Positions 14,629 to 22,525 are shown, counted from the stretch's first letter. The stretch is DNA of 35,409 nucleotides from a virus (IMGVR_UViG_3300008107_000992:1-35409), one strand, 5' to 3'. The notes: generated by a model not told the origin, from the sequence alone. Program-made: numbers and translations.

Positions 14629-16899
14629 ATGGCCAGCACGTATACAACGAACAGCGGCATTGAGCTCATTGCAAGCGGAGAACAGTCCGGTACTTGGGGC
14701 ACCACGACCAACACCAACTTGTCAATCATTGACCGACTGGTGAACGGGGTCGGAGCAATCGCGCTTGCAGGAACAACCCACACGCTGACCACCTCTGACG
14801 GAGTTCTTTCGGACGGCCAGTACTCTGTCTTGGTTTTTGGCGGAGCGCCCTCCGGAACCAACACAGTGACGATCTCGCCAAACGACGGGCAGCACGTCTA
14901 CATCGTGTGGAACGTAACCAGCGAAAGCGTGGTTTTGACCCAAGGTTCGGGAGGCAACGTCACTGTAGCCAGCGGCGACACCAAAGTTGTGTACGCCGAC
15001 GGCACTGGTGCAGGGGCCGCGGTCATAGACATCACCGCCAACTTTGCCATGTCGAGCGTCAAGATTACCGGGGGCTCGATCACCGGGATCACCGACCTTG
15101 CTATCGTAGACGGGGGCACTGGCGCGTCGAGCGCCTCGGCCGCTCGGACCAACCTTGGTCTCGCCATCGGCACTGACGTGCAGGCTTACGACGCCGAGTT
15201 GACCGCCATCGCAGGTCTGGCGGTGACCGATGGGAACATCATTGTCGGCAACGGCACGACGTGGGTTGCCGAGAGCGGCGCGACGGCCAGAACCTCTCTT
15301 GGTCTTTCCATCGGGACGAACGTGCAGGCCTACGACGCCGGGCTGCAATCGATCTCAGGACTGACGACGTCTGCCGATCAGATGATCTATACGACGGCTC
15401 TGGATACCTACGCCACCACAGGTCTTACGGCTGCAGGTCGCGCCATTCTGGATGACGCCGACGCTTCGGCCCAGCGCACAACCCTCGGCCTCGCCATTGG
15501 AACTGACGTGCAGGCCTACGATGCGGGACTGCAGTCCATCTCCGGACTGACGACGTCCGCCGATCAGATGATCTATACGACGGCCCTCGACACCTACGCC
15601 ACCACAGGTCTTACGGCTGCAGGCCGCGCCCTTCTGGATGACGCCGACGCTTCGGCCCAGCGCACGACCCTCGGCCTCGCTATCGGTACGAACGTGCAGG
15701 CCTACGACGCCGAACTAACCGCCATCGCAGCTCTTGCGGTTACCGACGGCAACATCATTGTCGGCGACGGCACGACGTGGGTGGCCGAAAGCGGCGCGAC
15801 GGCGCGAACCTCTCTTGGTCTCGGCACCATGGCGACTCAGGCTGCGTCGTCTGTGACGATCACTGGCGGCTCTATCACGGGCATTACCGATCTGGCCGTT
15901 GCTGACGGTGGAACAGGGGCGTCTGACGCTGGCACAGCTCGGACCAACCTCGGCCTTGCCATCGGCACGGACGTGCAGGCCTACGACGCGGGGTTGCAGT
16001 CGATCTCTGGGCTGACGACATCTGCCAACCAGATGATCTATACGACGGCGCTGGACACCTACGCCACTACGGGGCTCACTGCGGCTGGTCGCGCCATTCT
16101 TGATGACGCCGACGCTTCGGCCCAGCGCACGACCCTTGGCCTCGCCATTGGCACAGACGTACAGGCCTACGACGCTGAGCTGACCGCTATCGCGGGTCTT
16201 GCGGTTACCGACGGAAACATCATTGTCGGCAACGGTACGACTTGGGTTGCCGAGAGCGGAGCGACGGCACGAACCTCTCTGGGTTTGGGGGCGGGGGACA
16301 GCCCGACCTTCACCGCGGTTACTGCCGGGCAGGTCGATGTCACGGCGCAGGGCGACGTGCGCTTCCAAGACGCGGCCGGGGGACAGTTCGTCGCGCTGCA
16401 AGGCCCCGGCACTGTCGCCACCAGCTACACTCTGTCGCTGCCCACGGCCGACGGCACCAACGGTCAGGCTGTTGTGACGAGTGGCTCCGGCCAGCTTTCT
16501 TTCTCTGACGTGGTCACTCCTACGGGGACTCAGACGCTAACCAACAAGACGCTCACCGATCCTGCGATTATCGGCGCAATCTTGGAAGACATCTTTACGA
16601 TCACGGATGGGGCCGCCTTCGAAATCGACCCCGGCAATGGAACCATTCAGTTGATCACACTTGGCGCAAGCCGCACCCCCAAAGCCACAAACTTTGCCAA
16701 CGGCGAATCTGTGACGCTGATGGTGAATGACGGCTCGGCCTACACCCTAACGTGGACCGACGCGACTTTCGGCGGCTCTGGCGTGGTGTGGAAAACCGAC
16801 GGCGGCACCGCGCCGACGTTGAATACGACGGGGTATACCATTATGGTTTTGTTCAAAGTTGGTGGTCAGGTCTACGGCGCTCGGGTAGGTAACGCATAA
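14629..16899 (+). CDS. Tail fibre protein with long repeats
   Basis: 756 residues. N-terminal MASTYTTNSGIELIASGEQSGTWGTTTNTNLSIIDRLVNGVGAIALAG is a widespread phage fibre start (GEQSGTWGxTTNTNL). The centre has six copies of a GT[D/N]VQAYDA[E/G]L block, alternating with TAIAGLAVTDGNIIVGNGTTWVAESGATARTSLGLG and LQSISGLTTSADQMIYTTALDTYATTGLTAAGRA[I/L]LDDADASAQRTTLGL. A C-terminal part begins near GDSPTFTAVTAGQVDVT and ends with a beta-rich domain (VWKTDGGTAPTLNTTGYTIMVLFK). It binds host surface and probably forms trimers. Strong ribosome binding site (TAAGGAGGCGAC); the stop overlaps the next gene's ATG. Confidence 0.85.
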   Translation: MASTYTTNSGIELIASGEQSGTWGTTTNTNLSIIDRLVNGVGAIALAGTTHTLTTSDGVLSDGQYSVLVFGGAPSGTNTVTISPNDGQHVYIVWNVTSESVVLTQGSGGNVTVASGDTKVVYADGTGAGAAVIDITANFAMSSVKITGGSITGITDLAIVDGGTGASSASAARTNLGLAIGTDVQAYDAELTAIAGLAVTDGNIIVGNGTTWVAESGATARTSLGLSIGTNVQAYDAGLQSISGLTTSADQMIYTTALDTYATTGLTAAGRAILDDADASAQRTTLGLAIGTDVQAYDAGLQSISGLTTSADQMIYTTALDTYATTGLTAAGRALLDDADASAQRTTLGLAIGTNVQAYDAELTAIAALAVTDGNIIVGDGTTWVAESGATARTSLGLGTMATQAASSVTITGGSITGITDLAVADGGTGASDAGTARTNLGLAIGTDVQAYDAGLQSISGLTTSANQMIYTTALDTYATTGLTAAGRAILDDADASAQRTTLGLAIGTDVQAYDAELTAIAGLAVTDGNIIVGNGTTWVAESGATARTSLGLGAGDSPTFTAVTAGQVDVTAQGDVRFQDAAGGQFVALQGPGTVATSYTLSLPTADGTNGQAVVTSGSGQLSFSDVVTPTGTQTLTNKTLTDPAIIGAILEDIFTITDGAAFEIDPGNGTIQLITLGASRTPKATNFANGESVTLMVNDGSAYTLTWTDATFGGSGVVWKTDGGTAPTLNTTGYTIMVLFKVGGQVYGARVGNA
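15148..16290 (+). repeat. Long near-identical coding repeats in tail fibre
   Basis: Blocks encoding GTDVQAYDAGLQSISGLTTSADQMIYTTALDTYATTGLTAAGRAILDDADAS occur three times (starting near 15313, 15502 and 15964) with close DNA similarity, and the AELTAIAGLAVTDGNIIVGNG block occurs three times (near 15190, 15709 and 16171). Such repeats are prone to recombination and to assembly error. Boundaries are approximate. Confidence 0.85.
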
Positions 16900-18995
16900 T
16901 GATTGGTGGAAAGCTTATCAGCGCCACTTCGGGTGTGGGCACAGCGCCAAAGGCCATCGCCCTGAGTGTTGCCGAGTTTCCGGGCGTCGTCGCCTACTCG
17001 TGGAACATCAGCGGATTTGGTGGGCTGTACAGCACCCCGACCACGCTGCCCACAGGCGCTGGAAACGGCATTGCCTTTAGCCCTGACGGCCTCTCGGTGG
17101 CCGTGGCCCATCTCACAACACCCTTTGTCACGGCCTACCCTTGGTCGGGGTCCGGGTTTGGAACCAAGTATTCCAACCCGGCTACCCTACCCACGGGAAA
17201 TGGAAACGGCGTGACTTTCAGTCCCGACGGCTCGGCGATAGTTGTGGCGCACGAGACCACCCCATTTGTCACGGCCTACCCTTGGTCGGTTTCTGGGTTT
17301 GGGACCAAGTACGCCAACCCGGCTACCCTACCCACGGGCGCTGGTAAGATTGCCTCCTTCAGCCCTGATGGGTCGGCAATCGCCGTGGCCCACAGCACCA
17401 CCCCATTTGTCACGGCCTACCCTTGGTCGGGGTCCGGGTTTGGAACCAAGTATTCCAACCCGGCTACCCTCCCCACGGGAAATGGAAACGGCGTGACTTT
17501 CAGTCCCGACGGCTCGGCCCTAGCCGTAGCTCACACCACCACCCCCTTTGTCACGGTCTATCCTTGGTCCGGCTCTGGGTTTGGGACCAAGTACGCCGAC
17601 CCGGCTACCCTGCCGACAGGGGTTGGAGAGGGTGTCTCTTTTCATCCCGAGGGCTCAGCAATCGCCGTGGCCCACAATACCACCCCCTTTGTCACGGTCT
17701 ACCCTTGGTCCGGCTCTGGGTTTGGAACCAAGTATGCCGATCCGGGAACCCTGCCGACGGGGAACGCTTCTGACGTCGCTTTTGGCCCAGACGGCTCGGC
17801 GATAGTTGTGGCCCACAGCACCACCCCATTTGTCACGGCCTACCCTTGGTCTGGCTCTGGATTTGGGGCCAAGCACGCCAACCCGTCTACCCTGCCCTCT
17901 GCCTCTGCTTTTGGCGTGGCCTTCTCTATTGTTGGCTCTCCGCAAACGGCATACACGGAGTACGTGGCGATAGCCAACGTTACACCAAATAGCACAACTC
18001 CACCGTTTCTTGGTATTTTTTCGGTTTATCCATGGTCTAGCTCAGACGGGTTTGGGACTAAGTACTCCGACCCAGCTACATTTCCGACGGGAACAGGGCA
18101 GGGGGTAGCGTTTAGCCCCGATGGCAGCGTCTTGGCGGTGGGGTATGGCACTACTTCCCCCCGTGTCTTGGCTTACCCTTGGTCAGGGGCTGGATTTGGG
18201 ACTAAGTATTCGGACCCTGCCTCGGTACCCACCTCAACCTGTTATGATGTGGCTTTTAACCCGGAAGGAACTGCCATAGCTTTGGCTCTTGACTCCTCTC
18301 CGTATGTTTCCGTCTATGCTTGGTCAAGCTCTGGGTTCGGAACTAGGTATTCCAACCCGGCAAGCCTCCCAGCAGGCACCCCCCTTGGGGTGACTTTTAA
18401 TCCGGCGGGAACTGCCATAGCCTTGGCCCATCTCACAACACCCTTTGTCACGGCCTACCCTTGGTCGGGGTCCGGGTTTGGAACCAAGTATGCCAACCCG
18501 TCGACGCTTCCAACAGGCACTGGCCGCGGCCTTGGGTTTTCCACTGACGGCTCTCAACTGGCTGTGGCCCACGACACTTCTCCGTTCTTCTCTGTTTACG
18601 CTTTCTCAATCTCTGGGTTTGGGGCTAAGACTGCTAACCCCTCTGTTCTTGCAACGGCTGCTGGTACAGGTATTAAGTACAGTCCTCAGGGTCCAAATGC
18701 CTTGTTCGTCTCAATTAGTGGTCCTCCGTACATTCTAGGCTACACGAGTGCCAGCGGCTCAAAGTTCTCAGACCCTGTCTCTCTGCCACCGGGCGTCGGG
18801 CAAGACCTTGCCTTCAGCCCAAACGGCTGGGCCGTGGCCCTGGCCTGCGGTACGACACCCTTTTTATTGGCCTATAAACGGTCACTTAACGACAGCGCCG
18901 GGCTGCAAGGGGGATTTGGTACTCAGTTCTCTAGCCCGAGCACCTTGCCTGCGGGGGCAGGCAGAGGCGTTATCTTTGGCCGCACCCCCGCCTAA
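16899..18995 (+). CDS. Fourteen-repeat beta-propeller-like protein (WD40/PD40-like)
   Basis: 698 residues made almost entirely of tandem units of about 47 residues, each with TTPFVTAYPWSGSGFGTKYxNPATLPTG followed by GVxFSPDGSAIAVAH. The FSPDG-xxxAVAH pattern is that of WD40/PD40-type propeller blades. I count fourteen repeats; 2, 4, 5 and 6 are closest, 12-14 are diverged, and 7 and 8 carry insertions. Fourteen equals two seven-bladed propellers, but the fold count is inference. N-terminal cap is MIGGKLISATSGVGTAPKAIAL. The gene follows the tail fibre (TAATG overlap) and precedes the tail-assembly genes, so a virion role, e.g. receptor-binding or fibre-tip, is likely. Propellers of this kind are not standard in podovirus tails. 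Confidence 0.8.
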   Translation: MIGGKLISATSGVGTAPKAIALSVAEFPGVVAYSWNISGFGGLYSTPTTLPTGAGNGIAFSPDGLSVAVAHLTTPFVTAYPWSGSGFGTKYSNPATLPTGNGNGVTFSPDGSAIVVAHETTPFVTAYPWSVSGFGTKYANPATLPTGAGKIASFSPDGSAIAVAHSTTPFVTAYPWSGSGFGTKYSNPATLPTGNGNGVTFSPDGSALAVAHTTTPFVTVYPWSGSGFGTKYADPATLPTGVGEGVSFHPEGSAIAVAHNTTPFVTVYPWSGSGFGTKYADPGTLPTGNASDVAFGPDGSAIVVAHSTTPFVTAYPWSGSGFGAKHANPSTLPSASAFGVAFSIVGSPQTAYTEYVAIANVTPNSTTPPFLGIFSVYPWSSSDGFGTKYSDPATFPTGTGQGVAFSPDGSVLAVGYGTTSPRVLAYPWSGAGFGTKYSDPASVPTSTCYDVAFNPEGTAIALALDSSPYVSVYAWSSSGFGTRYSNPASLPAGTPLGVTFNPAGTAIALAHLTTPFVTAYPWSGSGFGTKYANPSTLPTGTGRGLGFSTDGSQLAVAHDTSPFFSVYAFSISGFGAKTANPSVLATAAGTGIKYSPQGPNALFVSISGPPYILGYTSASGSKFSDPVSLPPGVGQDLAFSPNGWAVALACGTTPFLLAYKRSLNDSAGLQGGFGTQFSSPSTLPAGAGRGVIFGRTPA
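17104..18491 (+). repeat. Propeller gene repeats, 141-bp unit with near-identical blocks
   Basis: Unit period is 141 bases (47 codons), e.g. TTTGTCACGG at 17124, 17265 and 17406. Bases 17124-17236 match 17406-17518 at all but one position. Bases 17104-17171 are identical to 18424-18491, nine units apart, although intervening units differ. This indicates recent copying or conversion between repeats. Confidence 0.88.
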
Positions 18996-19013
18996 CCCAC
19001 TGAAAGGATAATC

Positions 19014-19277
19014 GTGGAAAATACCGAAGCACCTAAGACCCGTGAAGAAATCCTGCAGATGTCGCTCGACGCCCGAGTGCAGGAGGTCATGCACTACCAG
19101 ATCAACATCGACAACTACACGATTGCGTTGGACGAGATCGCAAAGTTGCCGCCTCAGGATCAGGCAGAGCTGTCCGAGTTCGCAGGTCAACTCCGCGGCC
19201 TCCTCGCTTCTGAAAAGCTCGAGCAGAAGAAGGCAAAGATTATGCTCGGCGTTGTTCAACAGCAGCTCAAGACGTAA
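19014..19277 (+). CDS. Small helical tail-region protein (87 aa)
   Basis: GTG start (MENTEAPKTREEILQMSLDARVQEVMHYQINIDNYTIALDEIAKL) after an AAAGGA ribosome binding site. Predicted to be helical with heptad-like KLEQKKAKIMLGVVQQQLKT. I recognise a similar small protein in related phages between fibre and tail-assembly genes, but know no function. It lies 18 bases after the propeller gene and 28 bases before the tail-assembly-chaperone-like gene, suggesting shared transcription. Confidence 0.75.
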   Translation: MENTEAPKTREEILQMSLDARVQEVMHYQINIDNYTIALDEIAKLPPQDQAELSEFAGQLRGLLASEKLEQKKAKIMLGVVQQQLKT

Positions 19278-19305
19278 CCCGTCCAACGAACAGAAAGGAT
19301 ACACA

Positions 19306-19791
19306 ATGTTCGTCAAGGCCACAAACGGCGCAATCGTCCAGTACCCCTACAGCGTGGGTGCGCTTCGCCGTGACAACCCCAACACCAGCTTTCCGAGGAC
19401 CATCCCCGACGAGGTTCTGGCCGAGTACGGCGTGTACGAGGTCAAGACTCCCCCGGCCCCGGACCACGATCCGGAGACGCACTTCGTAGAGTACGCCCCC
19501 GTCCCCACCTTTGTTGGTGGGGCTTGGGTGTATGCACCCTCCGTGCGTCCGCTTTCCGTAGAGCAGATCGCCGAGCGCACCGCTTCTCGGGCCTCGGCTA
19601 TTCGCATTCAGCGCGACAGCCTGCTAAAGGACTGCGACTGGGTGGTGGTCAAAGCTGTAGATCAAAACGCACAGGATAGTTTTGGCATTCAAATCCCCGT
19701 TGTTTGGCTTACCTATCGACAAGCTCTTCGCGACATCACAGCGCAACCGGGTTTCCCGGACACCGTAACTTGGCCTGCAAAACCGGAGTAA
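19306..19791 (+). CDS. Tail assembly chaperone-like protein (Phage_tail_APC domain)
   Basis: 161 residues. N-terminus MFVKATNGAIVQYPYSVGALRRDNPNTSFPRTIPDEVLAEYGVYEV is a fibre-tip-like domain seen in fibre-end or fibre-assembly proteins, and the C-terminal part (about residues 103-161) RDSLLKDCDWVVVKAVDQNAQ ... WLTYRQALRDITAQPGFPDTVTWPAKP matches the Phage_tail_APC type. The WxxYRQALRDIxxQPGFPxxVxWP signature is clear. Start set at ATG 19306 after AAAGGA; an upstream frame extension overlaps 19014-19277 and is noise. Members are thought to help fibre assembly or be part of the fibre itself. A short insertion (DSFGIQIPVVW) is compatible with a divergent member. Confidence 0.8.
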   Translation: MFVKATNGAIVQYPYSVGALRRDNPNTSFPRTIPDEVLAEYGVYEVKTPPAPDHDPETHFVEYAPVPTFVGGAWVYAPSVRPLSVEQIAERTASRASAIRIQRDSLLKDCDWVVVKAVDQNAQDSFGIQIPVVWLTYRQALRDITAQPGFPDTVTWPAKPE

Positions 19792-19794
19792 GCC

Positions 19795-20037
19795 ATGACC
19801 ACTGAGACGCTCTGGAGCGCAGGCCTGTCAGCCATCCTCGCCCTCGTGGGCTGGATTCTCAAAGGCCATTCCGACGAGGTGCAGCGCCTGCAAATCCTGC
19901 TCAATCGCACCCGCGAAGAGATGGCGCGGGACTACGTCACCAAGACTGACGTGCAGTCCAGCATGAACATGCTGATCGCCCGGATCGATAACCTCGACTC
20001 CAAGATCGACGCTCTGCTCCGGAGCCTAGCAAAGTGA
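19795..20037 (+). CDS. Small membrane-anchored coiled-coil protein, lysis region
   Basis: 80 residues: one hydrophobic segment near the N-terminus (LWSAGLSAILALVGWIL, about residues 6-22) followed by charged helix (HSDEVQRLQILLNRTREEM) and a C-terminal LIARIDNLDSKIDALLRSL heptad. This layout is shared by haemolysin XhlA-like and holin-accessory proteins. It heads the lysis region and its TGA overlaps the GTG of the next small gene. Could be a holin, a spanin-like or another lysis accessory protein; sequence does not decide. Confidence 0.65.
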   Translation: MTTETLWSAGLSAILALVGWILKGHSDEVQRLQILLNRTREEMARDYVTKTDVQSSMNMLIARIDNLDSKIDALLRSLAK

Positions 20038-20177
20038 ATGTGCCGCTGATCTGGGTGGCGTACACGCACCTTTGGATCGACGGCCGCATGGTATTTGTCA
20101 AGGTTTGCAGGTATAGTGCGGACATAGCGCTGGCGGTTCATCCGCTGTTTCCCTGCCCACCGTTCTGGAGCCTGTAG
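20034..20177 (+). CDS. Small lysis-region protein (47 aa)
   Basis: GTG at 20034 forms a GTGA overlap with the previous stop. The reading frame encodes VNVPLIWVAYTHLWIDGR, then MVFVKVCRYSADIALAVHPL and ends CPPFWSL, with TAG at 20175-20177 immediately followed by the next ATG at 20178. This exact fit between neighbours, and aromatic/cysteine-rich composition that resembles small proteins in equivalent places, support a real gene. No membrane segment of full length. Function unknown. Confidence 0.6.
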   Translation: MNVPLIWVAYTHLWIDGRMVFVKVCRYSADIALAVHPLFPCPPFWSL

Positions 20178-20669
20178 ATGTTTGATCCCGTCAGCATTGG
20201 TGTCGCGCTCAGTGTTGGGAGCAAAGCATTCTCAATGCTCAAGCAGGGCATTGCGGCTGGGCGCGAGATACAAGACATGGCGTCTCAGCTCTCCGAATGG
20301 GGCAAGGCGGTCTCTGACATTTCCTACGCCGCCCAGAAGGCTAACGAACCGCCGGGTGCGTTCAGAACGCTGTTCGGCGGCGGAAGTCAAAAGAGTGCCA
20401 TTGATATTTTCGCGGCGCAAAAGCAGTGTGAACAGCAGCGCAAAGAGTTGCGTCAGCTTATCAGCTACACCTACGGCAACGATGCTTGGCTAGAGTTCCA
20501 GAACATTGAGCGCCGGGTTCGAGAACAACAGCGAGAGCAGGTTTACCGTCGCAAGGAACTGATCGAAGGCCTTCTAGAAGCTGCGCTTTGGACGGTCATC
20601 ATCTTGGCGACGAGCGTTATCGCTGGCTTTGGTCTATACTTCTGGGGCCGCTATTTAGGGAGGTGGTAA
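20178..20669 (+). CDS. Conserved phage protein with C-terminal membrane segment (163 aa)
   Basis: MFDPVSIGVALSVGSKAFSMLKQGIAAGREIQDMASQLSEW is an N-terminal pattern I recognise from proteins of pelagic and cyanobacterial phages located near lysis or internal virion genes. The middle is helical (AQKQCEQQRKELRQLISYTYG), and a membrane helix lies near residues 137-158 (AALWTVIILATSVIAGFGLYFW). It is probably membrane-attached with its main domain in the cytoplasm. Not enzymatically recognisable. It begins right after the preceding stop. Possibly a lysis-control protein. Confidence 0.75.
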   Translation: MFDPVSIGVALSVGSKAFSMLKQGIAAGREIQDMASQLSEWGKAVSDISYAAQKANEPPGAFRTLFGGGSQKSAIDIFAAQKQCEQQRKELRQLISYTYGNDAWLEFQNIERRVREQQREQVYRRKELIEGLLEAALWTVIILATSVIAGFGLYFWGRYLGRW

Positions 20670-20670
20670 G

Positions 20671-21000
20671 ATGCTAGAGAAGATTATCTGGGCAGTTGCT
20701 GCTGCTTCTGTCGTGACGATTATCTACTTTTCTGGTGACGGATTCTATCGTTACCCATGCCAAGACCCAGCCAACTGGTCTGCGGTTATCTTGGCTGGCA
20801 CCATCTTCACCATCCTCTACAGCCTTGTCTTCGTGACCCAGCCTCTTGGCGAGTCGAGCGAGAACGACCGCAAGTTCTTCGAACTGCTGACCCCCATCGC
20901 CTCGTTTATCGTCGGCGCTCTCGGCGGCATCATGGCATCAGGCAACAATCGCAACAGGGGTGGCAACGATGAGCCGCCGACAAAGGAGTACACCGAATGA
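20671..21000 (+). CDS. Small membrane protein with YPCQDPANW motif, holin candidate
   Basis: 109 residues with three hydrophobic stretches: IIWAVAAASVVTIIYF (about residues 5-20), SAVILAGTIFTILYSLVFV (about 37-55) and ASFIVGALGGIMAS (about 77-90). DGFYRYPCQDPANW is a motif that I recall from small phage membrane proteins of marine phages. Two to three membrane helices plus a charged tail fit a holin, as does the place upstream of the endolysin. The start lies one base past the preceding TAA (AAGATG), after GGGAGG. Its stop overlaps ATG of the next gene. Confidence 0.65.
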   Translation: MLEKIIWAVAAASVVTIIYFSGDGFYRYPCQDPANWSAVILAGTIFTILYSLVFVTQPLGESSENDRKFFELLTPIASFIVGALGGIMASGNNRNRGGNDEPPTKEYTE

Positions 21001-21224
21001 TTGGCAAACTCGTTGGAATGTTCATGGGCCGCAAGCTCAAGGAAAAAGCTATTGATGCCGTGCTAGACAAGGTGAACCTGCCTGACCCGGTGGAGAACGC
21101 AATCAAGGTTGCGGCCACTGGCAACGTCGGCGACCTGCTCGGCGGCATGGGCAAGGACATGGCAAAAGAAGCTGCGCTGGACGCCGTCACCAAGAAGGTG
21201 CCGATCAAGAGACCGAAGAAGTGA
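20997..21224 (+). CDS. Small basic protein, lysis region (75 aa)
   Basis: MIGKLVGMFMGRKLKEKAIDAVLDKVNLPDPVENAIKVAA then GNVGDLLGGMGKDMAKEAALDAVTKKVPIKRPKK. Amphipathic helices with a basic tail; no clear membrane segment. ATGA overlap with the previous gene and GTGA overlap with the nuclease gene show tight coupling. I do not recognise a family. Confidence 0.6.
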   Translation: MIGKLVGMFMGRKLKEKAIDAVLDKVNLPDPVENAIKVAATGNVGDLLGGMGKDMAKEAALDAVTKKVPIKRPKK

Positions 21225-21628
21225 AGTGGCTTGGCATCCTCCTCCTGTCGGCCAGCCCTGCGCTGGCAACGCCCTATGAAATTACCCGCGTCATTGACGG
21301 CGATACCGTGGAGATTGCGGTGGATTTTCTTCCGTCGCCCCTGCCGCCAAGACTGTCGATTCGAGTCATGGGCGTCGACACCCCAGAAAAGGCCCCTCGC
21401 GCTCAATGCGATTCGGAAGCAGCCCTCGCTAGAAAGGCAAGCGCGTTTACAAAAGACGCGGTTGCCAATGCCCTTGAGGTAGATGTCGTCATTCTCAAGT
21501 GGGACAAGTACGGAGGCCGGGTTCTGGGTGAGGTCTATCTTGACCACCAGAGCCTAGCTCAAAGCCTGATCTCAGCGGGCCTAGCCCGTCCATATAAAGG
21601 CGAGGCTAAGTCCTCGTGGTGCGAATAG
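21221..21628 (+). CDS. Secreted staphylococcal-nuclease-like protein (SNase)
   Basis: 135 residues. Signal peptide MKWLGILLLSASPALA, cleavage likely after residue 16. The rest is the OB-fold SNase domain: RVIDGDTVEI (residues 23-32, calcium-site aspartate D28), R48 and E56 in SIRVMGVDTPEK, and R100 in KYGGRVLGEV, the counterparts of S. aureus Arg35, Glu43 and Arg87. All key residues appear intact, so it is likely active and Ca-dependent. Length is a little short compared with the mature SNase family. GTG start overlaps the previous gene and the endolysin follows nine bases later, so it is in the lysis operon. Likely exported to the periplasm; role there (host DNA breakdown or a lysis-time nuclease) is inference. 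Confidence 0.85.
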   Translation: MKWLGILLLSASPALATPYEITRVIDGDTVEIAVDFLPSPLPPRLSIRVMGVDTPEKAPRAQCDSEAALARKASAFTKDAVANALEVDVVILKWDKYGGRVLGEVYLDHQSLAQSLISAGLARPYKGEAKSSWCE

Positions 21629-21637
21629 GAGATATAG

Positions 21638-22525
21638 ATGAGCCTGATTACCGAAGCCCAACTGGCCGTTATGATCCCGACCAACAAGGAAGTTGGAGCG
21701 TGGTGCGCGGCCCTCAACGAGATGCTGCCCAAGTACGGCATCACCACCGACAAGCGCATCGCTGGCTTCATCAGCCAGTGCGCCCATGAGAGCATGGACT
21801 TCCGCGTCCTCGAAGAGAACCTGAACTACAAGGAGGCCACGCTCCTGAAGGTGTTCCCGCGCTACTTTGGCCCCGGCAAAGAGAACGCCGCCGAATATGC
21901 GGGCAAGCCTGAGAAGATTGCCAACTATGTGTACATGGATAAAAACCGCTCCAAGTCAGGTGCTTTAGGCAATCACAAGGAAAATGACGGCCATTTTTTC
22001 AGAGGAAAAGGTCTGAAGCAAATTACTGGGCGTTCGAATACTACTGCCTTTGGAAAGACCGTTGGCATGACCGCCGAGGAGGCAGCCGAGTATTTGCTGA
22101 CCAAGAAGGGCGCACTTGAGAGCGCGCTGTGGTTCTGGGGCAGCCGCAATCTGAACGACGTGGCTGACACGGGCGATGTGGTGAAGTTGACCAAGATCAT
22201 CAACGGCGGCAGCATCGGGCTTGCCGACCGTCAGGCGCGGTATGCCAAGGCCATGGCTGCGCTGGGTGGCAAGGTTTCTGCTCCGGCCCCGGCCCCGGCC
22301 CAAGCTGCTCCGACCCCGGCCCCTGCGGCCGTCGGCAATGAGACCCTGAAGCGCGGCAGCACAGGCGCTCTGGTGAAGCAGGTGCAGGAGAAGCTTGGCA
22401 TTGACCCCGCCGACGGTATCTATGGGTTTTGGACTTCGAACGTGGTAAAGAAGTGGCAGGCCGACAACGGCCTTGTTGCCGACGGCGTTGCTGGTCCGAA
22501 GACATTGGCTAAACTGCTCGGGTAA
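21638..22525 (+). CDS. Endolysin, GH19-like muramidase with C-terminal PG-binding domain
   Basis: 295 residues. N-terminal catalytic domain (about residues 1-210): IAGFISQCAHESMDFRVLEENLNY with the conserved HE pair at about H50-E51 and E60, GHFFRGKGLKQITGRSNTTAFG and KIINGGSIGLADRQARYAKAM typical of GH19 chitinase-like phage lysozymes. Then an Ala/Pro linker (APAPAPAQAAPTPAPAA), then a peptidoglycan-binding domain (about 237-295): TLKRGSTGALVKQVQEKLGI and GFWTSNVVKKWQADNGL, VADGVAGPKTLAKLL. It cleaves the cell wall for release. No signal peptide, so it depends on a holin. AGGAGA ribosome binding site precedes it. Confidence 0.9.
   Translation: MSLITEAQLAVMIPTNKEVGAWCAALNEMLPKYGITTDKRIAGFISQCAHESMDFRVLEENLNYKEATLLKVFPRYFGPGKENAAEYAGKPEKIANYVYMDKNRSKSGALGNHKENDGHFFRGKGLKQITGRSNTTAFGKTVGMTAEEAAEYLLTKKGALESALWFWGSRNLNDVADTGDVVKLTKIINGGSIGLADRQARYAKAMAALGGKVSAPAPAPAQAAPTPAPAAVGNETLKRGSTGALVKQVQEKLGIDPADGIYGFWTSNVVKKWQADNGLVADGVAGPKTLAKLLG

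Noticed and set aside
14112-14864. Long minus-strand open frame (250 residues) opposite the repeat array and fibre start
   Set aside because: It is the antisense shadow of the repeated VTGLSATG units and of the fibre N-terminus; low-complexity translation with no start context or family.
12242-18995. A diversity-generating retroelement acting on fibre genes
   Set aside because: No reverse transcriptase or template repeat is visible in the window; repeats show copying, not adenine-specific variation.
16899-18995. The propeller gene as a bacterial gene picked up next to the phage
   Set aside because: TAATG overlap with the fibre and continuity of the late operon make it a phage gene in this context; origin cannot be told from the window.
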